A stretch of 64,000 nt of DNA from Bradyrhizobium sp. dw_411 (GTDB lineage Bacteria > Pseudomonadota > Alphaproteobacteria > Rhizobiales > Xanthobacteraceae), in assembly GCF_018449695.1 (NCBI RefSeq), contig NZ_JAAVUY010000003.1, positions 372,001 to 436,000 of the forward strand. Direction: 5' to 3'. Position 1 is the stretch's first letter. The number at the start of each line of letters is the position of its first letter. Made by a program: the position numbers and the translations under genes. Of the stretch, positions 45,717 to 54,195 are shown in pieces. A model generated the notes under the pieces. That model did not search any database and was not told where the DNA came from. It saw nothing but the letters and a program-made list of their open reading frames with translations.

Positions 45717-46034
45717 TTATTCGAGGGTCTTCAGATAGGACAGCAGATCGTGGATCTGGTCAGGGTCGAGTTGAAACTCGGGCATGGTCGGATGGCCGGT
45801 GACGATACCTTCGGCCAAAGCCTCGGCAAGGGTTTCGACGGGATAGCGCAGGTGCAGGGTCCGGAACGGCGGCGCAATCTTGAGCGGACTTTCGGTCACG
45901 CGATCGATGGAATGGCACCGCGCGCAATTGTTCAGCGCAAATGTCCGGCCGCGCTGTTCGGCAGGGGACGCGGCCAATACCGGTGTCGTCAGCAACAGCG
46001 TAACGATTGCATGGCGCAGGCCTGTTCGCAGCAT
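45717..46034 (-). CDS. Small periplasmic class I cytochrome c
   Basis: 105 residues. Signal peptide to about residue 22, heme site CARCH (37-41), and a plausible axial Met in HPTMPEF. ATG 46034 begins the signal; ATG 46100 lies above the predicted transcript start (near 46078). May carry electrons to the cbb3 oxidase. Convergent with the Mla operon and divergent from fnrN, sharing the box at 46113. Confidence 0.85.
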   Translation of the reverse strand: MLRTGLRHAIVTLLLTTPVLAASPAEQRGRTFALNNCARCHSIDRVTESPLKIAPPFRTLHLRYPVETLAEALAEGIVTGHPTMPEFQLDPDQIHDLLSYLKTLE

Positions 46035-46112
46035 TCTGGACGAACCCTCGTAAAGTTGCGGGACACGATTACCGACAACAATCAATGATGAGTTCGTCAA
46101 AGCCGATCGTCA

Positions 46113-46126
46113 TTGATCTGCATCAA
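46113..46126. promoter_or_regulatory. FixK/FNR box between cytochrome c and fnrN
   Basis: TTGATCTGCATCAA, exact. Leftward start near 46078 (44-nt leader to the cytochrome). Rightward start near 46161 (55 nt to ATG 46216, 10 nt to ATG 46171). FnrN genes are commonly autoregulated through such a site. Confidence 0.8.
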
Positions 46127-46215
46127 GAAGCAAGCAGGAGATTCGCTAGAATGCGGCTCACCCGGCAGCCATGCACAAAGTGCGGTTGGAAGCCGGCATT
46201 GTCCTGGGGTGCCGC

Positions 46216-46929
46216 ATGAAGATTTCCCTGGCCGAAGGTGAGCCAAACGAGCAGGCCTGTGCCGACTGCGCAGTGCGCTCACTTAGTATTTGCGCGGCAC
46301 TCGATCGAACCGAGCTGCGAGAGCTGGACCATCTGGGTCGTCACGTCCATTTCAGGCCACGTGAGACCGTGTTTGCGCAGGGGGAATTGACGGAGTCATT
46401 CTACAATCTGCGTGAGGGGGTCATGCGCCTCTACAAATTGCTGCCCGACGGACGCCGGCAGATTGTCGGATTTGCACTGCCCGGCGACTTCCTGGGAATG
46501 GCAACCTCGGCACGCCACGGCATCTCTGCTGATGCGGTCGGACCGGTTGCCGTATGCCGCTTTTCCAGAAGTTCTTTCGCGCGATTTATCGAGGATAAAC
46601 CGCACCTCCTGCGCCGCGTCAATGAATTGTTGGTTCGTGAGTTGAGCCAAGCCCAGGACCACACGGTTCTGCTCGGACGCCGCTTGGCGGAAGAAAAAGT
46701 CGCGAGCTTCCTGATCGGGTGGCGCGATCGACTGGCCCGGCTCGGGGAGGCGACAAATAGGGTGCCATTGCCGATGGGCCGCCAGGACGTCGCGGATTTT
46801 CTGGGCCTTACCATCGAAACGGTCAGCCGTACCTTCACCAAGCTTGAACGCGACGGATTGATCGAAATCCTCCCGGGAGGCATCTGCCTGACGGACCTCG
46901 AGCGTGTCGAGGCCCTGGCCGCGGCCTGA
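46216..46929 (+). CDS. fnrN: FnrN/FNR-type oxygen-sensing transcription regulator
   Basis: 237 residues from ATG 46216 (252 from ATG 46171). The N-terminal cysteines CADCAVRSLSIC (CxxC-x7-C) plus an internal Cys in AVCRF match the four ligands of the [4Fe-4S] cluster of FnrN/AadR proteins. Then a beta roll and the helix-turn-helix LGLTIETVSRTFT with E-x-x-S-R. O2 destroys the cluster and inactivates the protein. It recognises the same boxes as FixK. It sits between two boxes, one probably its own. Confidence 0.93.
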   Translation: MKISLAEGEPNEQACADCAVRSLSICAALDRTELRELDHLGRHVHFRPRETVFAQGELTESFYNLREGVMRLYKLLPDGRRQIVGFALPGDFLGMATSARHGISADAVGPVAVCRFSRSSFARFIEDKPHLLRRVNELLVRELSQAQDHTVLLGRRLAEEKVASFLIGWRDRLARLGEATNRVPLPMGRQDVADFLGLTIETVSRTFTKLERDGLIEILPGGICLTDLERVEALAAA

Positions 46930-46945
46930 CAAGTCGTCTCCAGAT

Positions 46946-46959
46946 TTGATCCGTATCAA
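46946..46959. promoter_or_regulatory. FixK/FNR box upstream of a 47-residue membrane protein gene
   Basis: TTGATCCGTATCAA, exact. Rightward transcript start near 46994, leader 20 nt to ATG 47014. Confidence 0.8.
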
Positions 46960-47013
46960 CGACCGCGATCGTTTGTGGAGAATAATGCCTCCAGTTCAAA
47001 GGAGATCATCATC

Positions 47014-47157
47014 ATGCCTTTCGATTCAATGCTGGTAAGTGCGGCCGTGCTAGCCATGTTCGTGGTGTTTGCGGGTGTGCTGATGTGGGGTGAAATTCAA
47101 ACACGCCCGGCGCATCTTAAGGCCGAGGCGCGTTCTAAAAGGCATGGCGGCAACTAA
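47014..47157 (+). CDS. 47-residue single-helix membrane protein, unknown function
   Basis: One membrane helix (about 5-26) and a basic tail ending RSKRHGGN. ATG 47014 has AAAGGAG about 8 nt upstream, and the FixK box predicts transcription 20 nt before it; the longer frame from 46975 would start above that point. Size and topology recall small subunits of respiratory oxidases, but no family is recognised. Located next to fnrN and 1.5 kb before fixN. Confidence 0.65.
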   Translation: MPFDSMLVSAAVLAMFVVFAGVLMWGEIQTRPAHLKAEARSKRHGGN

Positions 47158-47532
47158 ACCGTATTGGAAACCACGGTGCGTGCCATTCGAGAGAATCAGC
47201 CGGGGAATCCTGTCGGAACAGTCATACTGCCCCGCTTGCCGTTGCGGGCGGCGATTAGGCAAAGCGATCCCACACCCGTGTTTATTTGGATCGCTTCACG
47301 GAGTCTGACGCCGGACGGCGTGGTGCGCCGGCGCCGTCGCTTCCGGGGATTATCTAAAATCTACAGACTTTATCGATTCTCTCGTCGCCGCACCCGGAGA
47401 TTTCTACAGTCTGTTATCTCGGTGATAGATCTTGATCATTTCCCGGGCTCCTGTTGCGGATAATCATTTTCGCGGGGAACGGCCGGCGGATTCGATAGCA
47501 ATAAACGCCGGTGCTGCGCGCGAAACGTTTCG
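47158..47532. other. Gene-free stretch of 375 bp
   Basis: Between the small membrane protein and the convergent cytochrome gene. I see no FixK box, convincing reading frame, tRNA or clear terminator. The 47340-47470 part is more AT-rich than its surroundings. Confidence 0.4.
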
Positions 47533-47922
47533 CTACTTCGGTTGGCCGTCACGACCGAACTGCCTCAAATAGGCCCACAAATTCCGCGCCTCGGTCTCGT
47601 CCTTTATGCCGGAAAATAGCTTCTTTGTGCCTGGAATTTTCAGTTTTGGATCTTTGATGTAGTCCATAAAGACAGCCTCGTTCCAGGTGAGGGGGCAATT
47701 CCTGTTCGCATCTGAATAGTTGTATCCGTCGAGGCTTCCACACCTGCGTCCATCTATTCCGTTCAACAGCGGTCCGATTCCGTTCCGGGCGCCCACGCCG
47801 ACGGAATGGCAGGCTCGGCATTTCCTGAATGATGTCTCGCCGGCTGATAGATCCTGAGCGAGTGCTGCTGATGTGGACAGGCAAAACAGCAACGCGGCGA
47901 TCTGGAATTCATTCGCCATCAT
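47533..47922 (-). CDS. Periplasmic cytochrome c2-like protein lacking the usual axial Met
   Basis: 129 residues. Signal peptide to about residue 22, heme site CRACH (35-39), GIGPLLNGI and the NYSDAN segment typical of cytochrome c2/c550. Where the family has GTKM-x-F, this protein has GTKKLF (Lys101), so the sixth heme ligand may be Lys, another residue, or absent. Two extra Cys (61 and 76) could form a disulfide. Starts at ATG 47922 or 47919, overlapping the upstream small gene. Confidence 0.82.
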   Translation of the reverse strand: MMANEFQIAALLFCLSTSAALAQDLSAGETSFRKCRACHSVGVGARNGIGPLLNGIDGRRCGSLDGYNYSDANRNCPLTWNEAVFMDYIKDPKLKIPGTKKLFSGIKDETEARNLWAYLRQFGRDGQPK

Positions 47923-48169
47923 TTTGGCCCAGGTATTCGTCTGGCACCTGCCCAAACCGGCGCAGTACATGCCTGCGATTGTATTTTCCCTTTTCAAAAT
48001 CGTTGGTGCGGCTGAACGCAACGGCGCCTGCGTGGCCAAAGAATTTCCACTGCCCCTGCGCAGTTTGTATCGCGAGTGCAGGACTTGCGCAGACAATGGG
48101 TTCGACAGCAACAAAATCGCCGTCGACAAGATCAAAGGGCATTGCGACAAATTGGGTAATTTCGGTCAT
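47909..48169 (-). CDS. Small conserved-looking protein, unknown function
   Basis: 86 residues, soluble and acidic, with a compact start (TQFVAMPFDLVDGD) and the segment FGHAGAVAFSRT that resembles small rhizobial hypothetical proteins I recall. Its 3' end overlaps the cytochrome start by 14 nt, consistent with an operon. GGAAAG lies about 10 nt before the ATG. No function can be assigned. Confidence 0.5.
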   Translation of the reverse strand: MTEITQFVAMPFDLVDGDFVAVEPIVCASPALAIQTAQGQWKFFGHAGAVAFSRTNDFEKGKYNRRHVLRRFGQVPDEYLGQNDGE

Positions 48170-48228
48170 TAATTCCCGCTTTCCTGGGAACAGGGACCGC
48201 GCGCGCGGTTTCGAATTGACCGGATGGT

Positions 48229-48435
48229 TTAAGCGAAGACAGCTTCCTCATGGATTCGCCGATTGCCTTCGCCAATAACCGCAATGGACAGTCGCGGCCG
48301 GGCAGCGGGTTCCAGGCAGCGCAGGTCGGCAGCCAGGTATTTCGCATACAGGATCGCATCCGAAACCGTCTTCAAATCGCGGCCGACCTCGTCACGGATG
48401 GCAAGCCTGTCGCGGATATCGAAATAGAATCGCAT
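48229..48435 (-). CDS. DUF6894-like small protein
   Basis: 68 residues beginning MRFYFDIRD and containing DEVGRDL, the pattern of the small rhizobial DUF6894 family. GGGGAGA lies about 7 nt before ATG 48435. It heads a leftward group with the 86-residue protein and the cytochrome. The FixK box at 48554 could also act leftward (84-nt leader). Confidence 0.7.
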   Translation of the reverse strand: MRFYFDIRDRLAIRDEVGRDLKTVSDAILYAKYLAADLRCLEPAARPRLSIAVIGEGNRRIHEEAVFA

Positions 48436-48553
48436 CTGGCGTCTCCCCGTCTGTTTATCCAGCCATAAGGCGGACCTCGGCCTTCGCTTTGATATTCGTC
48501 AAGGCCAGAAATCGACAGCGAACGGGCCGCCGCCGGCAGCAAACCTGCGAAAT

Positions 48554-48567
48554 TTGATTTCGATCAA
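48554..48567. promoter_or_regulatory. FixK/FNR box upstream of fixNOQP
   Basis: TTGATTTCGATCAA, exact. Rightward transcript start near 48602, leader 25 nt to the fixN ATG. The best-known FixK target in this group. Confidence 0.88.
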
Positions 48568-48626
48568 ATCACGCGCGGCGAAAACAGGGTTGATAGGGCG
48601 GACGCTGCTGCGAAGAGAATCAACCA

Positions 48627-50294
48627 ATGAATCAAGTTCAATCGACGAAATGGATGTCCCACGGCGAAGCCGGCTTGGCGATTTTTTTCTCAGCTACTGC
48701 ATTTCTTTGTCTGATCGCGGCGGCAAAGGCCCTGGATACTGCCTTCGCATTTCATGCCATGCTGGGGCTTGCCGTCAGTCTCTGGGCAGTGTTCGCCATC
48801 ATTAATCGCTATTTCGACCGCCCGTTCGCGTTACCGCCTCAGGAAATCAACGGCCGGCCCAATTATAATCTGGGGCCGATCAAGTTTGCCGCGGCGATAT
48901 CGGTATTCTGGGGAATCGCCGGATTCACCGTCGGGCTATTGATTGCGAGCCAGCTTGCCTGGCCGGCGCTCAATTTCGATCTGCCGTGGACCAGTTTCGG
49001 CCGGCTGCGGCCGCTGCATACATCTGCGGTGATATTCGCGTTCGGCGGCAATGTATTGATCGCAACGTCGTTTTACGTCGTCCAGAAAACTTGCCGGGTC
49101 CGGCTTGCTGGCGATTTGGCGCCGTGGTTTGTCGTGCTGGGCTATAATTTCTTCATCCTGATCGCGGGTACCGGCTATCTGCTCGGTGTCACGCAATCGA
49201 AGGAATATGCGGAGCCGGAATGGTACGCCGATCTGTGGCTGACGATTGTCTGGGTCACCTATCTGCTGGTGTTCCTGGTAACGCTCATCAAGCGCAAGGA
49301 GCCGCATATTTATGTGGCAAATTGGTTTTATCTGGCCTTCATCGTCACGATCGCCGTTCTTCACCTCGGGAATAACCCGGCGCTGCCGGTATCGGTATTC
49401 GGATCGAAATCCTACGTCGTCTGGGGCGGCGTACAGGACGCCATGTTCCAGTGGTGGTACGGGCACAACGCGGTCGGTTTTTTCCTGACGGCGGGCTTTC
49501 TCGCCATCATGTATTACTTCATTCCAAAGCGCGCCGAGCGGCCGGTCTATTCCTATCGGCTTTCGATCATCCACTTCTGGGCGATCATCTTCCTCTATAT
49601 CTGGGCCGGGCCGCATCATCTGCACTACACGGCGCTGCCGGACTGGGCGCAGACGCTGGGCATGACCTTCTCGATCATGCTGTGGATGCCGTCCTGGGGC
49701 GGCATGATCAACGGACTGATGACGCTGTCCGGTGCATGGGACAAGCTGCGTACCGATCCGGTGCTTCGGATGCTGGTTGTATCGGTCGCATTCTACGGCA
49801 TGGCCACATTCGAAGGCCCGCTGATGTCGATCAAGGTCGTCAACTCGCTCAGCCACTACACCGACTGGACCATCGGCCACGTTCATTCTGGTGCGTTGGG
49901 ATGGGTGGGATTTGTCTCGTTCGGCGCGCTGTATTGTCTCATACCCTGGATATGGAATCGCAAGGGGCTCTACAGCCTGAAGCTCGTGAACTGGCATTTC
50001 TGGGTCGCGACCATCGGCATCGTTCTCTACATCTCGGCAATGTGGGTCTCTGGAATTCTGCAGGGCTTGATGTGGCGCGCTTATACTTCGCTCGGGTTTC
50101 TCGAATATTCCTTCATCGAGTCCGTCGAGGCGATGCATCCATTCTATATCATTCGCGCGACGGGTGGCGCGCTGTACCTGATTGGCGCGTTGATCATGGC
50201 CTATAACCTCTGGATGACCGTCAGGGTGGGTGATGCAGAGGAGGTCGCGCCCATGTCCGGGTCGCGGCCCGTCGCTCTTCAGCCGGCCGAGTGA
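48627..50294 (+). CDS. fixN: cbb3-type cytochrome c oxidase subunit I
   Basis: 555 residues, about 12-14 helices. Conserved His-containing helices include [10 protein letters not shown], the copper/heme b3 segment [21 protein letters not shown], and [10 protein letters not shown] near the C-terminus. High-affinity O2 reduction and proton pumping with hemes b and b3 and CuB. First gene of fixNOQP. The ATG at 48627 follows the FixK-predicted transcript start by 25 nt. Confidence 0.97.
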   Translation: MNQVQSTKWMSHGEAGLAIFFSATAFLCLIAAAKALDTAFAFHAMLGLAVSLWAVFAIINRYFDRPFALPPQEINGRPNYNLGPIKFAAAISVFWGIAGFTVGLLIASQLAWPALNFDLPWTSFGRLRPLHTSAVIFAFGGNVLIATSFYVVQKTCRVRLAGDLAPWFVVLGYNFFILIAGTGYLLGVTQSKEYAEPEWYADLWLTIVWVTYLLVFLVTLIKRKEPHIYVANWFYLAFIVTIAVLHLGNNPALPVSVFGSKSYVVWGGVQDAMFQWWYGHNAVGFFLTAGFLAIMYYFIPKRAERPVYSYRLSIIHFWAIIFLYIWAGPHHLHYTALPDWAQTLGMTFSIMLWMPSWGGMINGLMTLSGAWDKLRTDPVLRMLVVSVAFYGMATFEGPLMSIKVVNSLSHYTDWTIGHVHSGALGWVGFVSFGALYCLIPWIWNRKGLYSLKLVNWHFWVATIGIVLYISAMWVSGILQGLMWRAYTSLGFLEYSFIESVEAMHPFYIIRATGGALYLIGALIMAYNLWMTVRVGDAEEVAPMSGSRPVALQPAE

Positions 50295-50304
50295 GGAGCA
50301 TCTG

Positions 50305-51039
50305 ATGTCTTTCTGGGCCCGGCACCAAATCTTTGAAAAGAACTCGATCTTCCTTGTGGTCGGGATTCTCGCGGTCATTGCGATCGGCGGCCTCGTCGAG
50401 ATCACGCCGCTGTTTTATCTGAAGAGCACGATCGAAGTGGTCGATGGCATCAGACCCTACACGCCGCTCGAATTGACCGGACGCAACATTTACGTCCGCG
50501 AGGGTTGCTATCTCTGCCATTCGCAAATGATCCGGCCGCTGCGTGATGAGGTCGAACGGTATGGCCACTACTCACTTGCAGCAGAAAGCATGTACGATCA
50601 TCCGTTCCAGTGGGGTTCGAAGCGCACCGGCCCCGATCTGGCTCGCGTCGGCGCAAAATATTCGGATGATTGGCATGTCACCCATCTGACCAATCCGCGC
50701 GCCATCGTTCCGCAGTCGGTGATGCCCGGGTATCCGTTCCTGGCCGAGACGGAAGTCGACGCCACGACGATTGCCGATCATTTGCGAACCAGCCGCGCGG
50801 TGGGCGTTCCATATTCGGACGACCAGATTGCCAACGCCGTCGCCGATCTGAAAGCGCAAACCGATCCCGACAATGCCGGGGTGGATGCGTTTGAAAAACG
50901 CTACCCGAAGGCGGTTGTGCGCAATTTTGACGGCAAGACGGGTATGCCCACCGAAATGGATGCACTGATCGCCTATTTGCAGATGCTCGGCACGCTGGTC
51001 GATTTCAAACTTTACAATGAAAAAGCTAATCTTCGCTGA
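50305..51039 (+). CDS. fixO: cbb3 oxidase subunit II, monoheme cytochrome c
   Basis: 244 residues. One N-terminal anchor helix (about 13-33) and heme site CYLCH (68-72) followed by SQMIRPL, diagnostic of FixO/CcoO. ATG 50305 with GAGGAG upstream, 10 nt after fixN. Passes electrons from FixP to the binuclear centre. Confidence 0.97.
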   Translation: MSFWARHQIFEKNSIFLVVGILAVIAIGGLVEITPLFYLKSTIEVVDGIRPYTPLELTGRNIYVREGCYLCHSQMIRPLRDEVERYGHYSLAAESMYDHPFQWGSKRTGPDLARVGAKYSDDWHVTHLTNPRAIVPQSVMPGYPFLAETEVDATTIADHLRTSRAVGVPYSDDQIANAVADLKAQTDPDNAGVDAFEKRYPKAVVRNFDGKTGMPTEMDALIAYLQMLGTLVDFKLYNEKANLR

Positions 51040-51048
51040 GGCACGACA

Positions 51049-51213
51049 ATGAGAGCGATTTTGACGGTCCAGAATTTCGTATCGGATTTCGTCGTGACGG
51101 CATGGACGCCGATCTTCGTCGGAATATTTCTGGCGATCGTGGCTTACGCCCTTTGGCCTCGCAACCAGGCGGCTTTCGACGAGGCGTCGAGACTGCCGCT
51201 GCGGGAGGAATGA
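51049..51213 (+). CDS. fixQ: cbb3 oxidase small subunit IV
   Basis: 54 residues with one membrane helix (about 21-36) followed by LWPRNQ and a short acidic tail, as in FixQ/CcoQ. Lies 9 nt after fixO and 7 nt before fixP. Stabilises the complex. Confidence 0.93.
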   Translation: MRAILTVQNFVSDFVVTAWTPIFVGIFLAIVAYALWPRNQAAFDEASRLPLREE

Positions 51214-51220
51214 CGGGATC

Positions 51221-52093
51221 ATGACTGATCACAGCGATATCGACAAAGTTTCGGGCACCGCGACGACCGGCCATGAATGGGACGGCATCAAGGAGTTAAA
51301 CACGCCGCTACCACGCTGGTGGATCATTACGTTCTATCTGACGATCGTCTGGGCGATCGGATATTGGATCGTATATCCGGCATGGCCGATGTTATGGAGC
51401 CATACCACCGGCATATTGCATTATTCTTCCCGCGCGGATGTCGCCGTCGAACTGGCCAATCTCGAAAAAATACGCGGCGAGAAAATGCTGACGCTCGGTG
51501 CGGCTTCGCTTGCGGATATCGAGAAGGATCCCGCGTTGCTGGCGCTTGCGCGAGCGCGCGGCAAGGCCGTGTTTGGCGACAATTGCGCGCCATGCCATGG
51601 TAGCGGGGCCGCCGGGGCCAAGGGCTATCCAAACCTGAACGATGACGATTGGCTCTGGGGTGGGTCGCTCGACCAGATCAAGCAGACCATCGAATTCGGC
51701 GCGCGATCGGGCCATGCCAAGACGCATGAGGGCGCGATGCTCGCTTTCGGCAAGGACGGCATGCTGAAGAGCGAGGAGATCGTGACGGTCGCGAATTACG
51801 TGAGGTCCCTGTCCGGACTTCCGACCCGGCAAGGCTACGATCCGGTAGCCGGTCGCAAGATCTTCGCGGAAAACTGCGTGTCCTGTCACGGCGAGGCCGG
51901 TAAAGGCAATCAGGAATTTGGCGCTCCGAATCTGACCGACAAGATCTGGCTTTACGGATCTGACGAAGCGACGGTCATCGAGACAATTACCAATGGCCGG
52001 TCCGGCGTGATGCCGGCATGGACCGGCCGTCTTGATCCATCCACCATCAAGGCAATGGCTGTCTATGTTCATTCGCTTGGCGGTGGTCAGTAG
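51221..52093 (+). CDS. fixP: cbb3 oxidase subunit III, diheme cytochrome c
   Basis: 290 residues. N-terminal anchor helix (about 30-52), two c-type domains with heme sites CAPCH (122-126) and CVSCH (219-223). Entry point of electrons from cytochrome c or bc1. Completes fixNOQP. Confidence 0.97.
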   Translation: MTDHSDIDKVSGTATTGHEWDGIKELNTPLPRWWIITFYLTIVWAIGYWIVYPAWPMLWSHTTGILHYSSRADVAVELANLEKIRGEKMLTLGAASLADIEKDPALLALARARGKAVFGDNCAPCHGSGAAGAKGYPNLNDDDWLWGGSLDQIKQTIEFGARSGHAKTHEGAMLAFGKDGMLKSEEIVTVANYVRSLSGLPTRQGYDPVAGRKIFAENCVSCHGEAGKGNQEFGAPNLTDKIWLYGSDEATVIETITNGRSGVMPAWTGRLDPSTIKAMAVYVHSLGGGQ

Positions 52094-52132
52094 GCCGCTG
52101 CGAACCGAACCATAGCGTGATCCGGCGCCGGT

Positions 52133-52146
52133 TTGAGGTGAATCAA
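52133..52146. promoter_or_regulatory. FixK/FNR box upstream of fixGHIS
   Basis: TTGAGGTGAATCAA, exact. The rightward start at -41.5 (near 52181) would leave only 9 nt before the fixG ATG at 52190, inside its ribosome site GAGGA. Either spacing differs slightly or the second ATG (52202) is used. Confidence 0.72.
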
Positions 52147-52189
52147 TTGCGCGTCCCGGATTGAGCCTACGCTCAGTCGAGGATGTGAG

Positions 52190-53662
52190 ATGAACCTGCC
52201 GATGAACCAGACCGTACGTCCGATCGACCTGGAGCCAGACGATGGGCCGCTTTATGTGGCCCAGAAGAAGGTCTATCCCCAGAGCGTTTCCGGCACATTT
52301 CGGCGCATCAAGTGGGGCCTGATGGCGTTCTGCCTCGGCGTCTACTACCTGTTGCCGTTCGTGCGATGGAATCGCGGCCTGGATGCGCCGAGCCAGGCCG
52401 TCCTCGTCGATCTGCCCAATAGCCGATTCTATTTCTTCTTTATCGAGCTGTGGCCGCAGGAAGTTTATTACTTCACAGGTCTCCTGATCGTTGCCGCTAT
52501 CACACTGTTCCTGATGAATTCGATCGGCGGCCGGATCTGGTGCGGCTATCTCTGCCCGCAAACCGTATGGACCGATCTGTTCTATGCCGTCGAGCGGCTG
52601 GTCGAAGGCGATCGTCGCGAGCGTATGAAAAAAGATGCCGCGCGCGGCACCATCAAGCTGCAGCGGTTTGCCGAAATTACGCTCAAACACTCGATCTGGC
52701 TTTTGATCGCGTGGTGGACCGGCGGAGCCTGGGTTCTCTACTTCAACGATGCACCGACGCTGGTGAAGCAGCTCGTGACGTTCCAGGCGCCGATGCCGGC
52801 CTATATCTGGATCATGATATTGACGGCTACGACCTATCTGCTCGCCGGGTTCATGCGCGAACAGGTCTGCGTCTACATGTGTCCGTGGCCGCGTATCCAG
52901 GCAGCCCTTACCGATGAATGGGCCCTCAACGTTACCTACAAATACGACCGGGGTGAAAAGCGCACATCGCTGAAAAAAGCGCATGATTTGCGCGCCCTTG
53001 GCGAACATGTCGGCGACTGCATCGATTGCTATCAATGCGTGGCCGTCTGTCCGACCGGAATCGATATCCGCGATGGTGCGCAGCTCGGCTGCATTCAATG
53101 CGGTTTGTGCATCGATGCCTGCGATACGGTGATGAAGAAAGTCGGCAGGGAAACCCGGCTGATCGGCTATGACAACGATATCAATATTCAGCGTCGTCAG
53201 GCCGGGAAACCGGAAATCTATCGCATCATCAGGCCGCGCACCATCGTATATTGCGCCATGATCGCAGCGGTTGGCGCGCTGATGCTGTACGCATTGCTGA
53301 CGCGGTCGCTGCTCGATGTCAACGTGCTGCATGACCGCAATCCGGTCGCGGTGAGATTGAGCGATGGATCGATTCGCAATGCCTATACGGTTCGCTTTTT
53401 GAACAAGAGCGGCTTCGATCGTGTCGTGACGATCGACATCGATGGTCCGAATAACGCGACCGTTCATATCGTCGGTGCCGATTCCGTCACGCCGGACAGG
53501 CCCATGATCGTCCTCGGACGGGATCAGACCACCGAACTGAGAGTTCTCGTAACGGCGCCCTCCGAAGACAATCCGGAGAAATCTACGCCGGTTAAATTCC
53601 GGATCACCGATATCGGCCTTGGCGAGGCGGCGTCGGCGACTGACAATTTCGTGACTCCATAA
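52190..53662 (+). CDS. fixG: Membrane iron-sulfur oxidase-assembly protein FixG/CcoG
   Basis: 490 residues. Helices near 40-60, 88-108, 165-185, 200-220 and 340-360. Two [4Fe-4S] clusters: CIDCYQCVAVCP and CIQCGLCIDACD. An additional CGYLCPQTVW lies early, and the C-terminus is an Ig-like periplasmic domain. CcoG reduces Cu(II) for CuB insertion into cbb3. Probably heads its own FixK-driven transcript. Confidence 0.96.
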   Translation: MNLPMNQTVRPIDLEPDDGPLYVAQKKVYPQSVSGTFRRIKWGLMAFCLGVYYLLPFVRWNRGLDAPSQAVLVDLPNSRFYFFFIELWPQEVYYFTGLLIVAAITLFLMNSIGGRIWCGYLCPQTVWTDLFYAVERLVEGDRRERMKKDAARGTIKLQRFAEITLKHSIWLLIAWWTGGAWVLYFNDAPTLVKQLVTFQAPMPAYIWIMILTATTYLLAGFMREQVCVYMCPWPRIQAALTDEWALNVTYKYDRGEKRTSLKKAHDLRALGEHVGDCIDCYQCVAVCPTGIDIRDGAQLGCIQCGLCIDACDTVMKKVGRETRLIGYDNDINIQRRQAGKPEIYRIIRPRTIVYCAMIAAVGALMLYALLTRSLLDVNVLHDRNPVAVRLSDGSIRNAYTVRFLNKSGFDRVVTIDIDGPNNATVHIVGADSVTPDRPMIVLGRDQTTELRVLVTAPSEDNPEKSTPVKFRITDIGLGEAASATDNFVTP

Positions 53663-53681
53663 GATGGCACAGGAACTTCGC

Positions 53682-54182
53682 ATGAGTAGACCGCTGGTTT
53701 CCCCAAGACCGTTGACGGGGCGCAAGGTGCTTTTGATGCTTGTTGCGTTCTTCGGCGTCGTGATCGGGGTCAACGTCATTATGGCGAAGCTCGCGATCCA
53801 GACCTTGCCTGGCACAGAGGTCGATAGCGCTTACAGCGCTAGCCTGGCCTATGAGAACGAGATTGCAGCCGCCCGTGACCAGAACGCGCGAAACTGGAAG
53901 GTTGATGCGCATATTCAACGCGGGCCGGATGGCGGCGCCACGCTCGAGGTCGAGGCGCGCGATAGTAAAGGTCTGCCGATGACGGGTTTGAATTTTCAAG
54001 GCCATTTCGAGCGACCTGCCGACAGGCGGGCCGATCGGGCAGTTGCGTTTGCCGAAGTAACCAGCGGGATATATCGCGGGAGTGCTTCCCTGGTCGGACC
54101 CGGACAATGGGATCTGGTGCTCGAAGGCGTCGCCGCGGGACAGCGGATGTTCCTGTCGAGAAATCGCGTGCTGTTGAATTAG
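53682..54182 (+). CDS. fixH: cbb3 oxidase assembly protein FixH
   Basis: 166 residues from ATG 53682, which has AGGAA 8 nt upstream; ATG 53664, just after the fixG stop, lacks one. One N-terminal helix (about 18-38), the rest periplasmic. Typical FixH beginning SRPLxxxPLTGRKVL. Works with FixI in copper delivery. Confidence 0.92.
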   Translation: MSRPLVSPRPLTGRKVLLMLVAFFGVVIGVNVIMAKLAIQTLPGTEVDSAYSASLAYENEIAAARDQNARNWKVDAHIQRGPDGGATLEVEARDSKGLPMTGLNFQGHFERPADRRADRAVAFAEVTSGIYRGSASLVGPGQWDLVLEGVAAGQRMFLSRNRVLLN

Positions 54183-54195
54183 GAAAGGCCGCATC

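Noticed and set aside
48936..50405. 489-codon antisense frame over fixN
   Set aside because: Shadow of a hydrophobic conserved gene; composition is charged and low in complexity, with no ribosome site.
51392..53815. 807-codon open frame antisense to fixP and fixG
   Set aside because: It mirrors two clearly conserved genes in a high-GC genome where antisense frames stay open; the translation is Arg/His/Asp-rich with no family features.
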